From JBKEAJ01 sp047975005 (GTDB taxonomy: Bacteria > Bacteroidota > Bacteroidia > Bacteroidales > Prolixibacteraceae), in assembly GCA_047975005.1 (NCBI GenBank), contig JBKECW010000020.1, positions 1 through 31,788 of the forward strand: 31,788 nt of DNA. Direction: 5' to 3'. This document shows, one piece after another, positions 25,821 through 31,788 of the stretch. Below the pieces are notes generated by a model that saw only the letters and a program-made list of their open reading frames with translations, was not told where the DNA came from and ran no database searches. Each line of letters opens with the position of its first letter. Position 1 is the stretch's first letter. Made by a program: the position numbers and the translations under genes.

Positions 25821-26532
25821 TAATCAATAATAAACTTGCAATTAGGGTCAGAGCAATGTTAAGAGTTTGGAAGCTTTTGACGGGTATTTTAGCATTCAGC
25901 CTTTTGCCAATGATTGTTCCTGCAAGGAGAATAGGCGTAAATACTGCCGATGTTTGCAGCACTTGGCTTGTTAGCAAACCAGCTTTATAGTAGCCGAATA
26001 TGGCTATTGCAGCCGTAACAACACTGAAAGCTGCAAAAATCTCGCGAAACTTGCGGTTGCCAACACCTGCTCTGTTCAGGAAAAGAGACAAAGGAGGTCC
26101 GCTCACCGAAATCGCTCCTGTCAAAAATCCTATAAATGCTCCTGCAGCAGGGTAAGTATAAGGACGTAGCTCTTTTCTATACTTCTTTTTGTTGATAATC
26201 GAATATATTGTAAGTGCAATAAACAGTCCGCCCGAAAGCTGTACCAACAGTTTTGCATCTACCGAACATAATGCTATGACTCCGAATATTGTACAAATGC
26301 CTCCTGCGGCTATCAGTAAATAAGACTGCTTGTCTAAAAGTTTTTGGTCTTTCCTTTGAAGCACAATCATAATCGAAGCAATCAGATTGCAAATCATTAA
26401 GACGGGAATAATTTCCTTAGGCGCATACCAAAACAGCAATAGTGGAAAGGAAAGCAGGGCAAAGCCAAATCCGGTAACACCTTTTATCAAACTTGAAAGT
26501 ACTATTATCAGAATTATCCAAATATTAGGCAT
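25813..26532 (-). CDS. TSUP (TauE/SafE) family anion exporter
   Basis: A 239-residue inner-membrane protein with about eight hydrophobic segments. The N-terminal IILIIVLSSLIKGVTGFGFAL and the second-half AAGAFIGFLTGAISVSGPPL are the duplicated signature segments of the family, whose known members export sulfite, sulfoacetate or related anions, or take up sulfonates. It starts 3 nt behind the YeiH-type gene stop, so the two are almost certainly co-translated. Its stop codon and last residues lie at the edge of the 110-bp repeat. The substrate is unknown; a sulfur oxyanion is the best guess from its partner. Confidence 0.85.
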   Translation of the reverse strand: MPNIWIILIIVLSSLIKGVTGFGFALLSFPLLLFWYAPKEIIPVLMICNLIASIMIVLQRKDQKLLDKQSYLLIAAGGICTIFGVIALCSVDAKLLVQLSGGLFIALTIYSIINKKKYRKELRPYTYPAAGAFIGFLTGAISVSGPPLSLFLNRAGVGNRKFREIFAAFSVVTAAIAIFGYYKAGLLTSQVLQTSAVFTPILLAGTIIGKRLNAKIPVKSFQTLNIALTLIASLLLIIR

Positions 26533-26535
26533 GAC

Positions 26536-27495
26536 TTATCGTGTTAAGAGGAATAATGACCCAACTGCAACAATTGCCCACAAAGCTATTCCGAGAGCAA
26601 AACTCCTTACTCCCGACTGTTTGATTTGGCTGAGCGTAATGTTAGAACCGATGAGAAATAAGGCAATAACCATTCCGCGCTTACTCAACCAAGTAAGATG
26701 AGCATAGCTGCTCTGATATGCCGGAAAGCAATTGGCAAAGAATATTGCAAGAACAAAAAGTAGGATGAACCAAGGAAACTTTATCGAGTGTTTTGGGGTA
26801 TTTCGCTTGAAAAATGCAATAGCAATGGAAAGTGGAATAATCCACAGAGCCCTAATGAGTTTGACAGTAGTGGCTACTTGCAAAGCCTGTTCTCCGTAAG
26901 CAGCTCCTGCTCCGACTACCGAGCTGGTGTCGTGAATGGCTATTGCCGCCCAGTTTCCGAATACTTCCTGACTCAATCCCAGCCTATGACCAATGAAAGG
27001 AAACAGGAACAAAGCGACAGCATTCAGCACAAACACCACAACCAGGGCAAAGGAATTTTGATAATTTTTGCTGTTTAAAATAGGTGCTAATGCGGCAATG
27101 GCACTGCCTCCGCAGATAGCCGTTCCGGCAGCAATAAGTACATAGATATTCTTCTCTACTTTAAGGAGTCTCCCCAATAAAACTCCGCATGTCATTACTA
27201 CAACCACCGAGATAACCGTTTCATAAAAGCCATTTTTGGATGCGGAGAGAACTTCATTCAAACTCATGCCAAACCCCAGTAAAACAATCGATAGTTGAAG
27301 GATTTTTGAGGTGTATTTATGGATACTTTCATGTTTCAGTCCTAAAAGCGACATTACAATTCCCACCGCAAGGGCTATGGCTGGCGACATGAAAGGGAGA
27401 AAACATATACAGATGATAAGCGAATAGAGCATCTTGAAGTTCATAAACGACTTCTCAACTCGTCCGATACCGCTAAAGATTACTACTTTCTTCAT
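26536..27495 (-). CDS. YeiH-type putative sulfate exporter family protein
   Basis: About 319 residues from the chosen ATG. Ten or so membrane segments; SIVLLGFGMSLNEVL, AAGTAICGGSAIAALAPIL and the GNWAAIAIHDTSSVVGAGAAYG segment are the family signatures. E. coli YeiH is called a putative sulfate exporter; the substrate is unproven. A longer reading from a TTG at 27513 is rejected because a good promoter (-7 box 27511-27518) overlaps that codon. ATG 27495 leaves a very short leader; ATG at 27444 (MNFKMLYS) is another possibility. It is coupled to the TauE/SafE gene (3-nt gap), and the LysR regulator is encoded just upstream, as in the E. coli yeiE-yeiH pair, though here all point the same way. 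Confidence 0.87.
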   Translation of the reverse strand: MKKVVIFSGIGRVEKSFMNFKMLYSLIICICFLPFMSPAIALAVGIVMSLLGLKHESIHKYTSKILQLSIVLLGFGMSLNEVLSASKNGFYETVISVVVVMTCGVLLGRLLKVEKNIYVLIAAGTAICGGSAIAALAPILNSKNYQNSFALVVVFVLNAVALFLFPFIGHRLGLSQEVFGNWAAIAIHDTSSVVGAGAAYGEQALQVATTVKLIRALWIIPLSIAIAFFKRNTPKHSIKFPWFILLFVLAIFFANCFPAYQSSYAHLTWLSKRGMVIALFLIGSNITLSQIKQSGVRSFALGIALWAIVAVGSLFLLTR

Positions 27496-27510
27496 ACCAA
27501 TATTTTTGTA

Positions 27511-27542
27511 CAAAGGTAAAAGCTGCCTATAACCAAAGCAAA
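27511..27542 (-). promoter_or_regulatory. Promoter of the YeiH/TauE pair
   Basis: On the - strand: TTTG (27542-27539), a 20-nt spacer, TACCTTTG (27518-27511), matching both boxes of the Bacteroidetes consensus. Transcription would start near 27504, so translation must begin at 27495 or later. It sits in the 70-nt gap between the LysR stop (27566) and the YeiH start, where a LysR-type regulator could bind. Confidence 0.55.
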
Positions 27543-27565
27543 TACAATTTAGCTATACATAATAA

Positions 27566-28453
27566 CTAAAAATTATAATAACGGATAAAATCCTCAAATA
27601 ATTCAACTTGTTTGCTTTTGTATCCGGTCTTGAAAGCTATCCGAAATTTACGATGAATGTTAAGTCCACTGACCTTCAGCCTTATTAGTGATTTTATATA
27701 CAGTTCTGTTACAACGGCTTTTTTGGAAACTATAGCCAAGCCATCGAAATCCGACAGAAAGTTCTTTATCGCCTCAGTGCTGCCAAGATGAATAAGAGTG
27801 TTAAGTTTATCAAAATCAATATTTTGCTTGTGCAGTGCTTTCCTCACTACCTCCAAAGTTCCCGATCCTTGCTCGCGCAACACAATCGGGATTTGTAGCA
27901 AATCATCCTTATTTATAGATTCTCGTTTGGCATAAACACTGTTCTTTCCGGTGACGACTATCAGCTCGTCGTCAAGAAAATCCTTATAGCTCAATCCCAA
28001 ACTTGAAGAATGATTTTCCACCAAAGCCAAGTCCACAACATTATCCAGCAGAAGTTTTTCCATTTCAAAGGAATTACCATTCAACAAGAAAATCTGGATT
28101 TTAGGATAACGCTTATGAAACGAAGCAAGCACCTTTGGGATGAGATACTGCGAAATTGTAGAGCTCGCCCCGATTTTAAAATTTCCCGAAACACTATTGT
28201 GCTCCTGCCCTATTTCAAAATCAAGCTGACGGTATTGTTTGTCTATTTCTTTAAAAGCATTGTATACCTTTTCGCCAGCTCTGGTAAGATATACTTTATT
28301 ACCTTTTCGGTCGAAAAGGTTGGTGTGATAACGTTCCTCCAATTCTTTTATATGCCGTGTAACGGCAGGTTGACTGATATTTAGTTCACCGGCAGCTTTC
28401 GAAAAACTAAGGTTCTCGGCAACTGCTATAAATACGGTATCTCTATAGTCCAC
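27566..28453 (-). CDS. LysR-family transcriptional regulator
   Basis: A 295-residue LTTR. Residues 1-60 are the winged-helix DNA-binding domain (FIAVAENLSFSKAAGELNIS, then QPAVTRHIKELEERYHTNLF). The effector domain begins at about 90 with FKIGASSTISQYLIPKVLA and contains REQGSGTLEVVRKAL, typical of the CysB/CbbR/YeiE branch that senses small anions. It lies 7 nt behind the MFS gene and before the YeiH/TauE pair, all on the same strand, and probably controls one or both. By analogy with E. coli YeiE beside YeiH, a sulfur oxyanion such as sulfite is a plausible inducer; this is inference. Confidence 0.9.
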   Translation of the reverse strand: MDYRDTVFIAVAENLSFSKAAGELNISQPAVTRHIKELEERYHTNLFDRKGNKVYLTRAGEKVYNAFKEIDKQYRQLDFEIGQEHNSVSGNFKIGASSTISQYLIPKVLASFHKRYPKIQIFLLNGNSFEMEKLLLDNVVDLALVENHSSSLGLSYKDFLDDELIVVTGKNSVYAKRESINKDDLLQIPIVLREQGSGTLEVVRKALHKQNIDFDKLNTLIHLGSTEAIKNFLSDFDGLAIVSKKAVVTELYIKSLIRLKVSGLNIHRKFRIAFKTGYKSKQVELFEDFIRYYNF

Positions 28454-28460
28454 GCCGACA

Positions 28461-29840
28461 TCAATTTACCTGTTCTTTTGCATCGAGTTTTCTTACCACA
28501 ACTCCATATACAATCAGGGCTATGGCTGAAATCATTGCGATAGCACCGAAATAATACCAAATATAGTGAGCATTCGAGCTTGCAGCAAGCCATTCGGCAG
28601 TTCTTCCTCCGAATTTATTGGGATCGGGGCAATAACGTTCCAGCAAAAATCCTGACATTATGAAACCGAACAGACTGGAAAGAAACGAGTGCAAATGGCT
28701 AAATCCCAAGTATAATCCTTCTTCGCCTTTTGGAGCTTGCAAGGAAAAATACTCTAAGAAACGAGGAGATATAAAGGACTCTGCCAAGCCTTGAAATCCA
28801 ATTCCCACAACCATCATAAAGGCAATTGGGTGCATTCCGAAAGGCATTGCCGTATCAGCAGGAAATAAATTGCCGGCAGCCATACACAATGCGGATACAG
28901 GCATGATAAACATTCCTACGGTCATCGAAAGCAAAGCCGTTTTCCGTTTCATCAATGAGGTAATCAGAGCGACAGTCGTAAATACCACAAGTGGATTTAC
29001 ATTGGCATACCAACTGGGCGATGCTCCCTCGCCTGCCATACGAATTACATATTTCGGCATGGTTGCGTAAAGTTGATGTTGAACCATCCAAAATCCCGTG
29101 ATTATTAATATCAATGTAATTAGGCGTGCATTGGTAAGAACTCTGATAAAGGCTTGCCAAATCTCATCGAAACTCTTGCCCTCTTTGGGTTGGTGGGATG
29201 GTTTGAAGAAAAACCAAACCGCAATAAGTGCCAATAGGGTCATCCCAGCAGAGAAATAACTGATGTTGATGTATCCCATGTCTCCCATTGCATCACGAAG
29301 CGGCTTTACGATTGTTTTGCCCGAGAAAGCTCCAATATTGACGATAGTATAAAATATCGAGAAACCCTGCGCTCGGTTCTCTTTTGTGGTTTCAATCGAA
29401 ACAGTACCTGTAATAACCGATTTTATAAAGCTACCTCCAATTATTATCAAAGCCATAATTGGGAGGATAGTGTAGCGCACTCCTGCACTCTTCAAACCAT
29501 GAAAGGTTGTGGTTCTACCGTACTCGACAAGCCCTGAACCCTCCAGAAGGTTCGGGAAAATCGCTAGTCCGGCATAGCCCGCAGTTAAAAGTGCAAAGGC
29601 TAAAATCAATGATTTCTTAAATCCTATCTTATCGGCATAAGCCCCTGCAAAAGTAGGAAGAAAATACAACAAGGCAGAGAATGTACCGGCAATAGCTGCC
29701 GCCTGCACATCGCTGAAGCCTAGTATATTAGAAAGATACAATGTAATGACTATGAATACGCCATAGTATGCAGCACGCTCCAAAAGCTCGGCGAAATTGG
29801 CAACCCAAAACGCACTCGAAAATTTCTTTTTATTAGCCAT
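28461..29840 (-). CDS. POT-like MFS transporter
   Basis: A 459-residue major-facilitator protein with about 12 membrane segments. The N-terminal ELLERAAYYGVFIVITLYL resembles the ExxER-YYG motif of the proton-coupled oligopeptide transporter (POT/PTR2) family, followed by GAYADKIGFKKSLILAFAL, the loop 2-3 motif of MFS proteins. A long loop near residues 100-120 and a soluble tail are less typical, so the substrate (peptide, nucleoside or other) is open. It is the first gene of the - strand group and is followed 7 nt later by the LysR regulator, so it may be auto-regulated with it. Confidence 0.82.
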   Translation of the reverse strand: MANKKKFSSAFWVANFAELLERAAYYGVFIVITLYLSNILGFSDVQAAAIAGTFSALLYFLPTFAGAYADKIGFKKSLILAFALLTAGYAGLAIFPNLLEGSGLVEYGRTTTFHGLKSAGVRYTILPIMALIIIGGSFIKSVITGTVSIETTKENRAQGFSIFYTIVNIGAFSGKTIVKPLRDAMGDMGYINISYFSAGMTLLALIAVWFFFKPSHQPKEGKSFDEIWQAFIRVLTNARLITLILIITGFWMVQHQLYATMPKYVIRMAGEGASPSWYANVNPLVVFTTVALITSLMKRKTALLSMTVGMFIMPVSALCMAAGNLFPADTAMPFGMHPIAFMMVVGIGFQGLAESFISPRFLEYFSLQAPKGEEGLYLGFSHLHSFLSSLFGFIMSGFLLERYCPDPNKFGGRTAEWLAASSNAHYIWYYFGAIAMISAIALIVYGVVVRKLDAKEQVN

Positions 29841-29859
29841 CCTCTGTAAATTGTTTGCA

Positions 29860-29867
29860 CAAAGATA
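29860..29867 (-). promoter_or_regulatory. Possible -7 box of the MFS gene
   Basis: Reads TATCTTTG on the - strand, matching TAnnTTTG, about 20 nt before the MFS ATG at 29840. The -33 box is not recognisable. Confidence 0.4.
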
Positions 29868-29898
29868 ACATTAATGACTTGATTTCATAATTAGTCTA

Positions 29899-30047
29899 TG
29901 GCTCTATAACGTTTTGTGTGGGTAAATATGAAGTGCTTATAGCCCAAAGCGTACGGCATACAGCATTTTTAAACCTTAAACAATTCAACAGTTCAGCGAT
30001 TAAACATTGTATTTATATCATTACACACTCTATTCGTTATAGAGCCA
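29899..30047. mobile_element. MITE-like element with 13-bp terminal inverted repeats
   Basis: TGGCTCTATAACG (29899-29911) and CGTTATAGAGCCA (30035-30047) are perfect inverted copies; weaker symmetry continues inward (GTGTG near both ends). The 149-bp unit has no coding frame of note, so it needs a transposase from elsewhere. The GGCTCT tip is reminiscent of ISL3-family ends (from memory, unverified). The flanking 8-mers do not form a target duplication, so it is probably old or partial. With repeat copy 2 it fills most of the 367-nt gap between the MFS gene and recG. Confidence 0.6.
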
Positions 30048-30105
30048 AGTTTGTTCTTTCGTACTGTTTTCTTGAATAATATCAAGAGTATTAGATAGGC
30101 AGTTC

Positions 30106-30215
30106 AAGATCAAGGCTTGCGAAACTTTGTGAGTTAGGAGTTTACTTGTGTAAATGACTAATACGCAAAGTGAGCGTAACGCTGATATTGGACTTTATAG
30201 ACGGGCTTTAGCTAA
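30106..30215. repeat. 110-bp interspersed repeat, copy 2
   Basis: Same orientation as copy 1 with three substitutions. Looser similarity to the left reaches about 30072. The 48-nt hairpin is at 30124-30171. Its one change relative to copy 1 (A to G at 30132) turns an A-T pair into a G-T wobble, so the fold is kept. The right end supplies the recG stop codon, exactly as copy 1 does for the TauE/SafE gene. Confidence 0.85.
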
Positions 30216-31788
30216 TCATCTCCCACTGAAAACTGACATCTCGTGTTTTTTCCAGTTCTTTTTTGATAATGGCATTTTTTTCTTCTTCCAGCTTTGGATC
30301 CTCATCCAGCACGCTTTGAGCTACACGTCTGCAATGTTGTAGCAGTGCATTATCTTTTGATAATGAGGCTATTTTGAAGCCGAAGTCGCTACCGCTTTGT
30401 TGTAAACCCTCAATGTCGCCGGGACCACGAAGTTTCAGGTCAACCTCGGCAATCACAAAGCCGTCGCTAGTTTCCACCATCGTTTCCAGCCTTTTACGGC
30501 TTTCTTGCGACAGCTTATATGTCGAAATAAGGATGCAGTAGGATTGTGCTACACCTCGTCCCACGCGCCCTCGCAACTGGTGTAGCTGTGCCAGCCCAAA
30601 ACGCTCGGCATTCTCTATCACCATTATCGAGGCATTGGGAACGTCTACGCCAACCTCTATCACGGTTGTCGCCACCATTATCTGCGTTTCGCCCTCCTTG
30701 AATTTCATCATCTCCGCATCCTTTTCAGCAGGCTTCATCTTGCCGTGCACCATGCTGACCTTATACTCACTAAAGACCTCCTGAATATGCTTGCGCCCGT
30801 CTTCAACATTCTTATAATCAAGTTTTTCAGACTCTGTTACTAAAGGGTAAACAAAGTAGACTTGTCTGCCCTCACGCAGTTCACGCTCGATAAACCTATA
30901 AACCTTAATTCTGTTATTTTCGTAGATATGCCGAGTGTCAATGGGTTTACGTCCGGGTGGCAGCTCGTCAATTTGAGAAGTATCTAAATCGCCGTAGAGT
31001 GTCATTGCAAGCGTGCGAGGGATGGGTGTTGCTGTCATCACCAGAACATGAGGGGCAACATTAGTATTTTTCTTCCATAACTTAGCACGCTGAGCCACAC
31101 CAAAACGATGCTGCTCGTCTATCACCACCAGCCCCAAACTCTTAAATTGCACAACATCCTCTATAAGTGCATGCGTGCCGATTAATAAATTCAGACTTCC
31201 ATCGCATAACTCTTCGCTGATTACATCACGCTCCGACTTCGTAGACGAGCCTGTTAATAGTTTGATATTAAGTTTCATGCCCGATAAAAACTTTGAGATA
31301 GAAGCAAAATGCTGATTGGCAAGTATCTCCGTAGGTGCCATTATGCAAGCCTGAAACCCGTTGTCGATTGCAATAAGACAGCTCATCAGAGCAACAAGAG
31401 TCTTGCCACTACCCACATCACCTTGAATAAGTCGGTTCATCTGTCGCCCCGAACCCATATCGGCACGTATCTCCTTTACCACTCGTTTTTGTGCACCTGT
31501 CAGCGAGAAGGGAAGATTGTTATCATAAAAGTAATTGAAATTAAAGCCGATACTCGGACACATAGCACCTTTCAGCACCGTGTCTCTACCAATTTTTAGT
31601 CGCAATATTTTTATCTGATTAAAAAAGAACTCATTGAACTTCAGACGCAGCTGTGCCGCTTCCAGCTCCTTGACATTCTTTGGGAAATGAACTGCACGAT
31701 AGGCTTCTTCGAGGGCAGTCAGTTTGTTTTGCTCTATAATGCCTGCCGGCAAAACCTCCTCTATCTTTCCCTCAACTTGTTTCAATAA
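30208..31788 (-). CDS. recG: RecG: ATP-dependent DNA helicase (N-terminus outside window)
   Basis: Rescues stalled replication forks and moves Holliday junctions in the cytoplasm. The C-terminal 526 codons of a protein usually about 700 residues long are present; the frame is open to the window edge, so the wedge (OB-fold) domain is only partly included. Motifs in order: LTGAQKRVVKEI (Q-like), GDVGSGKT (Walker A), VVIDEQHRFG (Walker B, DEQH), TATPIPRT, ATTVIEVGVDVPNA and QLRGRVGRG. The C-terminal KLRGPGDIEGLQQSG segment is the RecG-specific TRG-type region. The stop codon is supplied by the edge of the 110-bp repeat. It belongs to the core chromosome, so the surroundings are unlikely to be a plasmid. 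Confidence 0.95.
   Translation of the reverse strand, partial: LLKQVEGKIEEVLPAGIIEQNKLTALEEAYRAVHFPKNVKELEAAQLRLKFNEFFFNQIKILRLKIGRDTVLKGAMCPSIGFNFNYFYDNNLPFSLTGAQKRVVKEIRADMGSGRQMNRLIQGDVGSGKTLVALMSCLIAIDNGFQACIMAPTEILANQHFASISKFLSGMKLNIKLLTGSSTKSERDVISEELCDGSLNLLIGTHALIEDVVQFKSLGLVVIDEQHRFGVAQRAKLWKKNTNVAPHVLVMTATPIPRTLAMTLYGDLDTSQIDELPPGRKPIDTRHIYENNRIKVYRFIERELREGRQVYFVYPLVTESEKLDYKNVEDGRKHIQEVFSEYKVSMVHGKMKPAEKDAEMMKFKEGETQIMVATTVIEVGVDVPNASIMVIENAERFGLAQLHQLRGRVGRGVAQSYCILISTYKLSQESRKRLETMVETSDGFVIAEVDLKLRGPGDIEGLQQSGSDFGFKIASLSKDNALLQHCRRVAQSVLDEDPKLEEEKNAIIKKELEKTRDVSFQWEMIS

Noticed and set aside
27496..27513. TTG start for the YeiH-type gene
   Set aside because: A well-matched -7 box covers this codon, so it would not be in the transcript.
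29892..30055. Target-site duplication around the 149-bp element
   Set aside because: The 8-mers on both sides (TAGTCTAT and AAGTTTGT, approximately) do not match.
30208..31788. recG as a truncated gene
   Set aside because: The missing N-terminus is simply cut off by the window edge; the frame is open to the last base.

Overview
The window looks like chromosomal DNA from a member of the Bacteroidetes, most likely the order Bacteroidales. Support: AT-rich composition, start codons that mostly lack Shine-Dalgarno sequences, several TAnnTTTG boxes (two of them with a TTTG 20 nt upstream), a YfhO-family protein, an uncoupled TonB-domain protein, a GH29 fucosidase with a Bacteroidales-like architecture, and lipoprotein signals. 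I cannot name the genus.

Positions 1-15800 are a surface-glycan locus. On the + strand, pseG (cut by the window edge), a PseH-like GNAT and pseI make up part of the pseudaminic acid (nonulosonic acid) pathway. pseB, pseC and pseF are not in the window and may lie to the left. Tightly coupled behind pseI is an unusual cassette: an FkbH-like HAD enzyme, an acyl carrier protein, a VOC enzyme, a fusion of an AAC(3)-like acyltransferase with a DUF4910/DUF2172 peptidase-like domain, and a TylF-type O-methyltransferase. From memory, the same families occur in the Campylobacter jejuni Cj1295-Cj1302 flagellin-glycan region, where Cj1295 is needed for a di-O-methylglyceroyl form of pseudaminic acid. 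I therefore propose that this cassette builds a (methyl)glyceroyl-type acyl group on ACP and attaches it to the sugar. A KpsS/LipB-like GT-B protein, a YfhO membrane protein and a GT-A glycosyltransferase follow. On the - strand are a GT4 glycosyltransferase, a Wzx-type flippase and the broken remains of another GT4 gene.

Positions 15800-25700 are a mixed chromosomal stretch: cysQ, a broken gene of unknown function, a TPR protein with an uncharacterised lipoprotein, a NhaP2-type cation/proton antiporter, a TonB-domain protein, msrB, a GC-rich palindromic repeat, yaaA and a GH29 alpha-L-fucosidase.

Positions 25700-31788 hold a - strand group (POT-like MFS transporter, LysR regulator, YeiH-type exporter, TauE/SafE-type exporter) that looks like a sulfur-oxyanion or related anion efflux unit, and the C-terminal three quarters of recG. 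Two near-identical 110-bp repeats (107/110 identical) sit directly behind the TauE/SafE and recG genes in the same orientation. Each supplies the stop codon and can fold into a long hairpin. A 149-bp MITE-like element with 13-bp perfect terminal inverted repeats lies next to the second copy. No tRNA, rRNA or CRISPR array was seen.
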